Below, piece by piece: positions 1 through 7,121 of a stretch of DNA of 7,183 bases (position 1 is its first letter; the number at the start of each line of letters is the position of its first letter). The stretch spans positions 1 to 7,183 of the forward strand of contig JAPPKV010000081.1 in assembly GCA_028819775.1 (NCBI GenBank), written 5' to 3'. Position numbers and translations under genes: made by a program. Source of the stretch: Gammaproteobacteria bacterium (GTDB lineage Bacteria > Pseudomonadota > Gammaproteobacteria > Pseudomonadales > Azotimanducaceae_A). Under the pieces are notes generated by a model, which had not been told where the DNA came from, ran no database searches, and saw nothing but the letters and a program-made list of their open reading frames with translations.

Positions 1-3000
1 CCCTTGCTCCGCATTGGCGGTTTCCGCCTGTCCCCGATCCAGTTCCGCGTCGCCGGATGTCGCCTCGTCGCCCGAGGCAGCCGCCAGCGTCGCCGCATTG
101 CCCACCACGACCACCTCCGGGTCGTCGTAGGTCCCCCGAACGACGACATCGAAGCTGGCGAGGCGCTTGATGGGGTCCTTGAGGACCTGCTGGCCGAACA
201 GAACGCCCGCCGCCGCGATCGGGTTCGTCGTGGCCAGAAAGGCGATACCCCAGGGCAGGCTGGCGTGCAACGCCGGCGTGACGACCATGGCGTAGTCGAG
301 CGCGCCACTGGCGAAGTCGACGGTGCCGTCGATGTCGAACCGCAAACCGGTGCCGGTGATCTTGGCCGGGCTGTCGAATCGCGCGCGACCGTCGGTTACC
401 GCCAGGTTCGCCAGCGCGCGGTCGAAGCTGACGCCGCGTCCGAAGACATCCGTGAAGTCGAGACTGATCCGCTTGACGATGGTGGAGAAGTTGATGAGGC
501 TCATGATGCGGGCCGCGCCAGCGCCCTGCTCAACGTCCAGGAAACGCCCCTTGACCAGGTCCAGCGATGCCCTGCCCGACAGGTTGGCCAAGTCGAACCC
601 GATGGGTGAGCCCGGCCAATGGACGCTTCCCTCGGCAGCGAAACTCTCCGACTCCACGCTGGCCACGAAATCCCACTGCGGCAGCACGTCCCGGAGGTCG
701 CCGGCGTTTACGGTGCCCTCGAAACGGGTCGTGCCGTCACGACTCCAAAGCGTCGGCGTCGTGGCCTCGATGCTCAGGCCCCGGAGTTCGGCGACGACAT
801 CGTGAAACTCCACACCCTCGGGAACCGGTCTCACGGCGAACCGCCATGTGCCGTAGTCGTCGTCTCCGACGTAGACCTGGCCGAGCACCACGTCAGCCGC
901 GAGGAGCTGATCGATCACGCCGGGATCCAAGGCGATGTCCTCGCCGGTAGGCGAAGCAGGCACCCGGAGTTCCGGGAGGTGGAGGCGCCAGGGCCGGTTT
1001 CCAGACCTTTCCAAGGTGCCATGCAACTCCCTGCCGGCCAGGGTCAGGCGAATCTCGCCGTCGTCGGCGTACCCGTCGATACGCAGATCGGCAAGTTCCA
1101 GCGCGTCGAATTTCATCCGTCCGACGCGGAAGTCGCGCAGTTCCCAGGCGAAACCGGGATCCGCCTGCCTCGTCGTCGAACCCAATGCCGAGATGATCGA
1201 CGACAAATCGACCACGTCCAAACCACCCGCGATCACCACGCGGCCCTGACCGGCGTCGGTCATGGGAACCGGCACCCCGAGCCCCAAAGCGGCCGCAAGA
1301 ATGCCGCTGTCGCCGATATGCAACCAGCCGCTCATGTCGTTGTAGCGTGTCGACACCGCCACGTAGTCGGTGAGGAATTGCAGCGAGACAGCCAGCGTAC
1401 TGGTCTCACCAGTGCGCTTGTCGAGCGGGACCGGCAGCGCTGCGGCGACTCCGACGAGGTCGGTATCGATCCGCAGTTCCGCCGGATGCTCGGACTCGGG
1501 AAAGACCTCGAATACCGCGTCGAAGTCGAACCGGCCCTCGGCGATGCCGGGATCCGCGAGGTCCAATATGCCGTAGGCGTCGGCGACTCCCGCCGAGCCT
1601 TCCAGGGAGAATCGTATCGTCGCGTCGTCGGTCTCGATTCCCAGTTCAACCGGGGCATCGAACAACCTTCCCCTCAGGCGCTCGCTGGACAGGCTCATCG
1701 GCCACTGGTAGCTCACCCGGTCGGTCATGTCGTCGAATTGCAGACCGAGGTCGGCCAGGTCGATATTGGTTCCCTCCAGATCGAATTCGAGGCGCAGATG
1801 CTCCGGGCGGAGGACCTCGTCGCCCGCCGCCGCCAACGGCACGACCATCTCGGCGGCGACGACCACCGGTCCGTCACCCGCCCAGGCGTCCGACAGGAAC
1901 GGCATCGCGTTGCCCACGGGACTCGAACGCACGAACCGGAGAAGCTGCCCGGCATCCGCGCGGGATCTCAAACGCAGGGATAGTTTCTCGCCCGAAGACG
2001 GCACGCTGAGGTCGATTTCACCGATGTCCGTGTCCAAGACCCTGGCACTGCCGCGGAGAGAGGTCCCCTTCCCACCGACGACCAGGTTGGCCCGGATTCG
2101 GCTGGCCGTCGGCCAATCCACGTGATAGTCGACCACGCCATCGACGAGCCTGGCCGCCAACTCGAAGTGTCGGCGTGGCAAGCCGTCAGTTGCACCGACG
2201 TCGCCCTGAAAGAGGATTCGGCCGTCCTCGAGGTAACCAGAGCGCACGCTGTTCTCGAGCCAATCCCGGAGTTTCGGCGACATCGTCAGTGGGAGGTAGC
2301 CTTCGGCGTCCACCACGGCGATTCGGTCGACCCGGGCATCGACGGCCATCCGGGCCTGGCGCGACCCCCATGGCCGAGACAAGGCGATGTCGGCGACGGC
2401 ACGCGTTCCACCGCGATCCAGCCATAGCCGATCGCCTCGCAATCCAAAGTGTCCCGAGCCGAAGGAGAACGTGATCGAACCGCCGCCCTGGAGGTAGGTC
2501 TCGTCCGCCGGCACAAAGCGCGGCAAGGCCAAGGCGAGGTCGTAGCCGTCCACGTCCACGCGGATCGCACGCTTGTGCCCGCTCGCCACGAACGCCGCGT
2601 TTTCCACTTTGGGCACCCCCTGATAGGAAGTGAACGCCGCATCGCGGCCGCGGCACACGAACGCGGCCCCTTCGGCATCGATGCGAGCCCGAAATCCGTC
2701 GATCCGGCCGCGGGGCGCCAAGTTGTGCAGCCATCGGCCAACCGGATGGTCGGCTCCGAAAGCGGCCGCCGCGAACGACGCTAAGTCTTCGGCCGAAAAC
2801 GCGGGCAGCCACAGATCGGCGAAGTACTCGCCGACGTCGCCCGGCAAGAGGAACCCGGCCCCGTCGAACTCCAGCGAGCGACCGCCGCTCGTCGTCAACA
2901 ACCTGTCGATGCGGCCGCGGTATCCGCCGCCCTCAGCCCACGCGCCGAGTCTCGCCGCAAGCGTGCTTTCCGAGGCCGGGGTTTGGATGCGGGTCAACTC

Positions 3001-3834
3001 GATGTCGAGTCGGGCCCGCCCGGTGCCGACGCCGCGACGGCGCCAGTCCCCGGCGACAGCCATCTCGAAGTCGGGCAGACCGAGCATGTCATCCAATTCG
3101 CTGCCGAGAGAAAACGACGAGGCGGACACGTTCACGATTCCCGGGCCGCCCTCAGTGACGTCCCCGTCGATGGCGAGCGCACAGTCCGTGCAATTCGGTT
3201 CCGACTGCATCCTGACCGAAAACCGGTGCCGCCCGCCGACGTTGATGAGCCAAGACTCGACGTACAGCGCTGCCGTTCGGCGGCCCTCTCGCGCGAAGAT
3301 CCTGCCCCGAACCCAGACCTCGTCGCTATACGTGAACAGCGCCAACGCATCCAGGCCAGGACCGTCCGGACCCCCTCCCAGTCGCCAGCCCGCGCCGCTC
3401 TTCTGGAATACGAGCCGACCGTCGGCGACGGTCATTCGGCGCGCCACGACGCGATTCCGCCCCAGGCTCTCCATCAAGTCGAGTTCGAAGTCGAAACCGA
3501 TCAATTCGCCGCCGGGAAAGCGTACGTGTTCAGCGAACAACCCCGGGTTGAGACCCCGCCAGCGTCCTTCGAGCCCCTGTAGGCGCACCTCGGGACCCAG
3601 CCACGCGTTGAGCGTGCCCTCGAAACGATGCAACTGGTAGAACAACGTCCGGCCGCCGACCTGCAGCATGGCGAAACACACCGCGATGACGGTCGCCACC
3701 ACGAGCGTTGCCCGCGCCAGCCCCCACGACCGCGGCGCGGGGCTCTCACCCGAGGCAACGCTCGAGGCCGTATTGTCGCCGTCACTCGACGGATCCTTTG
3801 CCACCGCTAGTGTGCCGCTACCAAGACGAGGCAT
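1..3834 (-). CDS. yhdP: YhdP-family AsmA-like envelope protein (3' end cut by window)
   Basis: One open frame of 1278 codons runs to the left edge with no stop, so only a short C-terminal piece is missing (E. coli YhdP has about 1266 residues). YhdP is anchored in the inner membrane and spans the periplasm as a long beta-rich groove; in E. coli, with TamB and YdbH, it moves phospholipids to the outer membrane. With the ATG at 3834, residues 1-38 are polar and probably cytoplasmic, and 39-58 form the membrane anchor. The rest is repetitive beta-strand sequence. Family landmarks are GRILFQGDVG (538-547), LPVPLDKRTGE (800-810), INFSTIVKRISLDFTDVFGRG (1114-1134) and DYAMVVTPALHASLPW (1180-1195), then a Pro/Ala/Gly hydrophobic stretch and TYDDPEV (1235-1241). 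An Ala/Glu/Asp-rich tail follows. The start is uncertain: ATG 3903 (GAGG 8 bases upstream) and GTG 3804 are in frame, and a stop lies at 3951-3949. It follows rng as in E. coli; tldD often comes next. Confidence 0.94.
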   Translation of the reverse strand, partial: MPRLGSGTLAVAKDPSSDGDNTASSVASGESPAPRSWGLARATLVVATVIAVCFAMLQVGGRTLFYQLHRFEGTLNAWLGPEVRLQGLEGRWRGLNPGLFAEHVRFPGGELIGFDFELDLMESLGRNRVVARRMTVADGRLVFQKSGAGWRLGGGPDGPGLDALALFTYSDEVWVRGRIFAREGRRTAALYVESWLINVGGRHRFSVRMQSEPNCTDCALAIDGDVTEGGPGIVNVSASSFSLGSELDDMLGLPDFEMAVAGDWRRRGVGTGRARLDIELTRIQTPASESTLAARLGAWAEGGGYRGRIDRLLTTSGGRSLEFDGAGFLLPGDVGEYFADLWLPAFSAEDLASFAAAAFGADHPVGRWLHNLAPRGRIDGFRARIDAEGAAFVCRGRDAAFTSYQGVPKVENAAFVASGHKRAIRVDVDGYDLALALPRFVPADETYLQGGGSITFSFGSGHFGLRGDRLWLDRGGTRAVADIALSRPWGSRQARMAVDARVDRIAVVDAEGYLPLTMSPKLRDWLENSVRSGYLEDGRILFQGDVGATDGLPRRHFELAARLVDGVVDYHVDWPTASRIRANLVVGGKGTSLRGSARVLDTDIGEIDLSVPSSGEKLSLRLRSRADAGQLLRFVRSSPVGNAMPFLSDAWAGDGPVVVAAEMVVPLAAAGDEVLRPEHLRLEFDLEGTNIDLADLGLQFDDMTDRVSYQWPMSLSSERLRGRLFDAPVELGIETDDATIRFSLEGSAGVADAYGILDLADPGIAEGRFDFDAVFEVFPESEHPAELRIDTDLVGVAAALPVPLDKRTGETSTLAVSLQFLTDYVAVSTRYNDMSGWLHIGDSGILAAALGLGVPVPMTDAGQGRVVIAGGLDVVDLSSIISALGSTTRQADPGFAWELRDFRVGRMKFDALELADLRIDGYADDGEIRLTLAGRELHGTLERSGNRPWRLHLPELRVPASPTGEDIALDPGVIDQLLAADVVLGQVYVGDDDYGTWRFAVRPVPEGVEFHDVVAELRGLSIEATTPTLWSRDGTTRFEGTVNAGDLRDVLPQWDFVASVESESFAAEGSVHWPGSPIGFDLANLSGRASLDLVKGRFLDVEQGAGAARIMSLINFSTIVKRISLDFTDVFGRGVSFDRALANLAVTDGRARFDSPAKITGTGLRFDIDGTVDFASGALDYAMVVTPALHASLPWGIAFLATTNPIAAAGVLFGQQVLKDPIKRLASFDVVVRGTYDDPEVVVVGNAATLAAASGDEATSGDAELDRGQAETANAEQG

Positions 3835-3905
3835 CCAACCGGACACGACACGTTGATGTGAACCATGCCTATGTTCCTGTTTTGCAAGGCGGCACTCCTC
3901 CATTT

Positions 3906-3973
3906 GCCTAGCCTCAGCGGCTGTCGAGGCGATGTCCGCATTGTCAGGTTAGTTCGGAATCGCAACGCTAGGC
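3906..3973. repeat. Spaced inverted repeat in the rng-yhdP gap
   Basis: GCCTAGC at 3906-3912 and GCTAGGC at 3967-3973 are perfect 7-base inverted copies separated by 54 bases. They span almost exactly the gap after the rng stop (3978-3976) and end just before an in-frame ATG at 3903. Both arms contain CTAG, a tetranucleotide that is usually scarce in bacterial genomes. In the mRNA they could pair across the gap, with smaller hairpins between them (for example AGCC/GGCT). The function is unknown and chance is possible. Confidence 0.25.
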
Positions 3974-3975
3974 CT

Positions 3976-5481
3976 TCAACGCAGCACCAGATCGAACTGA
4001 TCGGAAGCGTAACCCGGCTCTACCTCAAGTCGGATCGGCCGCAGCACGTCTCGTTCCAGCGCGGCGAGATAGGGGGCCTCCTCGTCGAGAAGGCGGTCCA
4101 CGACCCGCTGACTCGCCCTTACCAGGTACTCCGAGACTCCGTCGGTACCCGAGGCGGCCTGCTTCAAGAGACCGCGGAAGAGGTCGTAGCAGGCGCTCTG
4201 CGGGGATTTCGCGACGGCGCGGCCCGAACAGGCCTCGCAGCTATCGCAGAGCTGTCGCTCCAGGCTCTCGCGGGTGCGGCGGCGGCTGATCTCCACCAAG
4301 CCGAGCTCAGAAAAACCCGACGCGTGGAAACGTGCGAGGTCCCCCGACGCGGCACCGACGAGCGCGTCCAGGACCTCCTGCCGATGATCTTCGCCCTGCA
4401 TGTCGATGAAGTCCACGACGATGATGCCGCCGATGTTGCGTAGGCGGAGTTGCCCCGGGATCTCGCGCGCGGCCTCGAGGTTGGTGGTGAACGCCGTGGA
4501 CTCCAGATCGGACGAGTCAACGAATCGCCCGCTGTTGACGTCGACGGTGGTCATGGCCTCGGTTTGCTCGATCACCAGGAAACCACCCGACGGCAAGGGC
4601 ACACGCTTGTCGAGAGCTCTGTCGATGGCCACCTCCAAGCCGCGCGCTTCAAACAACGGTGTCCGTCCTTCGTAGTGCGCGACCGGGTCCGGAAGCTCCG
4701 GGAGATAGCGGGCGATGTAGTCCGTGATCCGATGGAAGGTGTCCGTGTGGTTCACGACGATCGCGCGGGTGTTCCTCCCCGCCAAGTCACGTACGACGCG
4801 CGTCGGGACGGGCAGTTCCTCGTGCACCAGGGAGGCGTTGGCGAAGCGCTCGGCACCCGTCCCCGAGTCCATCGCCCCGGCGAGCTCGCCGTATCGCCGC
4901 GAGACCCGTTTCCAGAGTCCCTCCAGATACCCGATATCGGCCCGCACCTGATCCTCGGTCGCCGATTGGCAGGCCGTGCGGGCTATGTAGCCATAGGCCG
5001 TTCCGACCTCCGTACGCACCCGCGCCACGAGATCCTTGAGACGCTCCCGCTCGTCCTCGTCCACGATGCGCGCGGCAAGCGCAATACGGGTGTCGAACGG
5101 GAGCAACACGACGGTACGTGCCGCTAGGGCAAGGTTGGTGGTCAAGCGCACCCCCTTGCTGTTCAGGGCATCCTTGGCGACCTGCACCAACAGGGTCTGC
5201 CCGGGCCGCACCAACTTCGATATGTCCGTTGGGGTGGTTCCTGGCTCGACGCGCCCACCGCGAAGGTCCCGAACGTGGAGAAACCCCGGTCGGCCTATGC
5301 CGATGTCAACGAACGCCGCCTGGACGCCGCCGACCACCCTGTCCACCCTGCCTCGGTAGAGATTGCCCCGCAGGCTGCGTCCTGCGGGACGCTCGATGTG
5401 GATCTCGCGCAGCGTGCCGTCGACGACCAAGGCGACTCTTGTCTCGAAAGGGTTTACGTCGACAAGGATTTCTTCGGTCAT
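3976..5481 (-). CDS. rng: Ribonuclease G
   Basis: This 501-residue protein matches RNase G (E. coli enzyme 489 residues) from end to end. RNase G is a cytoplasmic endoribonuclease of the RNase E/G family that trims the 5' end of 16S rRNA and cleaves AU-rich single-stranded sites in some mRNAs. It lacks the long C-terminal degradosome scaffold of RNase E. Visible parts are the start MTEEILVDVNPFETRVA, an S1 RNA-binding domain at about 38-127 (YRGRVDRVVGGVQAAFVDIG), and the 5'-monophosphate sensor residues R168 and T169. The catalytic magnesium ligands are D314 (TTVDVNSG) and D357 (VVDFIDM), 43 residues apart as in RNase E. The zinc-link cysteines C415 and C418 sit 58 residues after D357, also as in RNase E. 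The ATG at 5481 gives the family N-terminus. An in-frame TTG at 5517 would add 12 residues without family support. The ribosome binding site is weak (GGTAGG, 1-2 bases from ATG). Confidence 0.97.
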   Translation of the reverse strand: MTEEILVDVNPFETRVALVVDGTLREIHIERPAGRSLRGNLYRGRVDRVVGGVQAAFVDIGIGRPGFLHVRDLRGGRVEPGTTPTDISKLVRPGQTLLVQVAKDALNSKGVRLTTNLALAARTVVLLPFDTRIALAARIVDEDERERLKDLVARVRTEVGTAYGYIARTACQSATEDQVRADIGYLEGLWKRVSRRYGELAGAMDSGTGAERFANASLVHEELPVPTRVVRDLAGRNTRAIVVNHTDTFHRITDYIARYLPELPDPVAHYEGRTPLFEARGLEVAIDRALDKRVPLPSGGFLVIEQTEAMTTVDVNSGRFVDSSDLESTAFTTNLEAAREIPGQLRLRNIGGIIVVDFIDMQGEDHRQEVLDALVGAASGDLARFHASGFSELGLVEISRRRTRESLERQLCDSCEACSGRAVAKSPQSACYDLFRGLLKQAASGTDGVSEYLVRASQRVVDRLLDEEAPYLAALERDVLRPIRLEVEPGYASDQFDLVLR

Positions 5482-5549
5482 GCCTACCGCGCCAACCTTC
5501 GGGTTCAACAGCCGCAATGTCGACCGACCTTCGACCGTCGTCAGGGCCG

Positions 5550-5555
5550 ATCATA
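5550..5555 (-). promoter_or_regulatory. Possible -10 element upstream of rng
   Basis: TATGAT on the minus strand matches five of six bases of the sigma-70 -10 consensus and lies about 70 bases before the rng ATG, in the gap between mreD and rng. The expected -35 position (17-18 bases upstream) reads AGACTC or CAGACT, which is poor, and there is no extended -10 TG. It would let rng and yhdP be transcribed apart from mreBCD, but the call rests on one hexamer. Confidence 0.2.
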
Positions 5556-5662
5556 CCGCCGATTCGAGTTGGGAGTCTGCGTCAGCGCGCCCTTCGGAGG
5601 CTGTTCCATGTTCGACGGCAGGGCTGGGACCGAGGCGACCCGACGCACGGCGGAGGCGAGGG

Positions 5663-5680
5663 CGCGCCGTTGCCGGCGCG
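5663..5680 (-). terminator. GC-rich hairpin 20 bases after mreD, possible weak terminator or mRNA end
   Basis: Read on the minus strand, CGCGCCG-GCAA-CGGCGCG forms a perfect 7-base-pair stem closed by a GCAA loop, a GNRA-type stable tetraloop. It begins 20 bases after the mreD stop. No run of T follows (the next bases are CCCTCGCCTCCG), so it does not meet the rule for an intrinsic terminator. It may instead protect the 3' end of a processed mreBCD message, or have no role. In a GC-rich genome such hairpins can occur by chance. Confidence 0.25.
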
Positions 5681-5700
5681 GTCGGGGCGGCACTGGGGCG

Positions 5701-6222
5701 CTACGGCGCCCGGCCTAGTTGCCCGGTCAGGCCCACGACGTGGACGCGTTGCGCGGCAAAGGACAGCAGTAGGGCGACCAGGGGGTAGACCAAAGCCGTG
5801 GTGAATGTCGGCCCGAGCACCGCCCAGGTTGACCACTCGATGTCCAGCAGAAACAGTGCCGTCCGCTTGATCAACTGAATGACCGCAGCGATCCCGAACA
5901 CGACCGCCACCTGTTGCCAGACCGTGTAAAGGCTGAGTCGTTCTTCGAAGCGCTTGGCGATGTAGGTCGCGAAAGCGAGGCAGATGCCCGTCAATCCGAG
6001 CGGACCGGCGACGAGCACATCGAAGAACAGGCCAACGACCCAGGCGGACATGGGGCCGACGCGGCTCGGTGCGGCGACACCCCAGAAAAACAGCACCGCC
6101 ACCGCCCAATCCGGCCTCAGCCAGGCCAGCCAGTCCGGCCCTCCCTCCACCCGGCCGACGGCCAGGACCATGGCAGCGACGAGACTGACGAGGATCAGCC
6201 AGCCACCATGCAGTGGACTCAA
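5701..6222 (-). CDS. mreD: Rod shape-determining membrane protein MreD
   Basis: This is a 173-residue, very hydrophobic protein, close to the usual MreD length of about 160-175. MreD is the multispanning inner-membrane partner of MreC in the elongasome. Several hydrophobic segments are visible, at about residues 8-24, 39-50, 59-80, 103-126 and 135-157. The RPDW motif at 36-39, followed by a membrane segment, then P-x-RVG at 52-56 and WVVGLFFDVLVAGPLG at 61-76, matches the conserved MreD core. The chosen start is TTG at 6222-6220. Its TTGA shares four bases with the mreC stop, a good ribosome binding site precedes it, and it yields the first membrane helix. The next in-frame Met (residue 18) would cut that helix in half. 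The gene sits directly after mreC as in most rod-shaped bacteria. The stop is TAG at 5703-5701. Confidence 0.94.
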   Translation of the reverse strand: MSPLHGGWLILVSLVAAMVLAVGRVEGGPDWLAWLRPDWAVAVLFFWGVAAPSRVGPMSAWVVGLFFDVLVAGPLGLTGICLAFATYIAKRFEERLSLYTVWQQVAVVFGIAAVIQLIKRTALFLLDIEWSTWAVLGPTFTTALVYPLVALLLSFAAQRVHVVGLTGQLGRAP

Positions 6223-7085
6223 CCCTCTGCCTCCGCGGGTCGGGGTTCAGGCGGTTCTTTCTGGGGTTCGCCCAGCACCACGAGTACGTGTCGCGATCGG
6301 GTGAGTGCCGCGCTGGGTTCCCACATCACCTGGGCATACGCAAGCGTCGGATCCTTCACCACGCGCGTGACGACACCCACCGGGTAATCGCGGGGGAACC
6401 GACGACCAAGTCCAGAGCTGACGAGGTCGTCGCCGACCACTATGTCGGTGGTGACCGATGCATTGTCCAACAGGTTGGGGCCCCTGCCGCCTCCCGAGGC
6501 AATGGCGAACACCTTGGATCGGATGACCTGCACGGGAATGGCGTGGGAAGGATCGGTGACCAACAGAACCCGGCTGGTGAGAGGCGTGGTCTCCACGACC
6601 TGGCCGAACACGCCGGTCGAGTCGATGACGGCCTGACCGACAGCGACACCGTGGGAGCCGCCCTTGTCGACGACGATCTCCCGGCGTGTCGCGTCGGGTA
6701 CGACCTCGATGAGTTCGGCGATGAGCACGTCGTCCGGAAGTCGTGCCCGAGAGTTGAACAGTTCGCGCAGGCGGTCGTTCTCGGCCGAGATGGCATCGGT
6801 GCGCGCGGTTTCCGCCTTCATCAGCAGCAACTCGCGCTCGAGGGCGGCGTTTCGGCGCATCAAACGGTCCCGGGTCGAAAAGAACTCCACCAGGTGGCCC
6901 ATCACCAGGTACGGCGACTCCGCGACGTATTGCACCGGAACCACGGCCGTCGCCAGGACGGACCGCGCCGGCTGCAACCAGCCGACCCCTGCCTTTTCGA
7001 TGCCCAAGAGGACACAGGATGCCAGGGTCAGCGCGAGCAGTAGCGGGCGAACCTGGCCTTGACGCACTCCGAACAACGGTTCCAT
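6219..7085 (-). CDS. mreC: Cell shape-determining protein MreC
   Basis: This 288-residue protein is a typical full-length MreC. MreC is a bitopic inner-membrane protein whose periplasmic part links the MreB/MreD/RodZ scaffold to the elongation enzymes PBP2 and RodA. In order, one sees a short cytoplasmic start (MEPLFG), a single membrane segment at about residues 13-30, a charged coiled-coil stretch at about 68-110 that dimerises the protein, and then the paired beta-barrel domain at about 115-272. Family hallmarks are visible: DKGGSHGVAVGQAVID at 140-155, GVFGQVVE at 158-165, TSRVLLVTDPSHAIPVQV at 170-187, and SGLGRRFPRDYPVGVVT at 224-240. A Pro/Glu-rich tail (about 273-288) ends the protein. 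The ATG start has a good ribosome binding site and gives the expected N-terminus. The stop TGA overlaps the mreD start, so the two genes are probably translationally coupled. Confidence 0.97.
   Translation of the reverse strand: MEPLFGVRQGQVRPLLLALTLASCVLLGIEKAGVGWLQPARSVLATAVVPVQYVAESPYLVMGHLVEFFSTRDRLMRRNAALERELLLMKAETARTDAISAENDRLRELFNSRARLPDDVLIAELIEVVPDATRREIVVDKGGSHGVAVGQAVIDSTGVFGQVVETTPLTSRVLLVTDPSHAIPVQVIRSKVFAIASGGGRGPNLLDNASVTTDIVVGDDLVSSGLGRRFPRDYPVGVVTRVVKDPTLAYAQVMWEPSAALTRSRHVLVVLGEPQKEPPEPRPAEAEG
6230..6234 (-). promoter_or_regulatory. Ribosome binding site of mreD supporting a TTG start
   Basis: On the minus strand a GGAGG inside the last codons of mreC stands 7 bases before the TTG at 6222-6220. 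This spacing is ideal and is the main reason to accept the rare TTG start for mreD; the nearest ATG (6210-6208) is out of frame. It lies in coding sequence, so translation of mreC and mreD is likely coupled. Confidence 0.55.
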
Positions 7086-7091
7086 GTCACA

Positions 7092-7096
7092 CCCTC
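7092..7096 (-). promoter_or_regulatory. Ribosome binding site of mreC
   Basis: On the minus strand a GAGGG stands 6 bases before the ATG at 7085-7083, which is good Shine-Dalgarno spacing and fixes the mreC start. The 36-base mreB-mreC spacer shows no terminator or promoter-like element, which fits co-transcription. Confidence 0.6.
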
Positions 7097-7121
7097 AACC
7101 GGGTCGGGGTGCCGCGGTTCG

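Noticed and set aside
619..1983. A 454-codon open frame on the plus strand, and a 201-codon one at 4-609 in the same frame
   Set aside because: Both lie opposite the YhdP coding frame, in a register where GC-rich codon bias removes stop codons. The translation is rich in Arg, His, Val and Asp with no recognisable domain, while the minus strand shows clear family motifs.
2186..2812. A 208-codon minus-strand frame inside yhdP
   Set aside because: It is an Arg/Gly-rich out-of-frame reading within the continuous YhdP frame, which keeps its family motifs through this region, so it does not indicate a frameshift.
4240..4275. Three clustered cysteines in RNase G (C412, C415, C418) as a possible novel metal site
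   Set aside because: E. coli RNase G has the same three-cysteine arrangement, and C415/C418 align with the known zinc link, so this is normal for the family.
3865..5127. Plus-strand open frames of 192 and 225 codons opposite rng
   Set aside because: They are mirror images of the RNase G frame. The minus strand carries the S1 domain, catalytic aspartates and zinc-link cysteines, so the plus strand frames are shadows.
5306..5554. An 82-codon minus-strand ORF starting upstream of rng, considered as a small gene or maf remnant
   Set aside because: It overlaps rng in another frame for most of its length, has a highly Arg-rich composition and no Maf motif, and its ATG lies within the TATGAT hexamer.
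6213..7043. A 276-codon plus-strand frame opposite mreC
   Set aside because: It covers almost exactly the MreC gene in the complementary register and shows no domain of its own.
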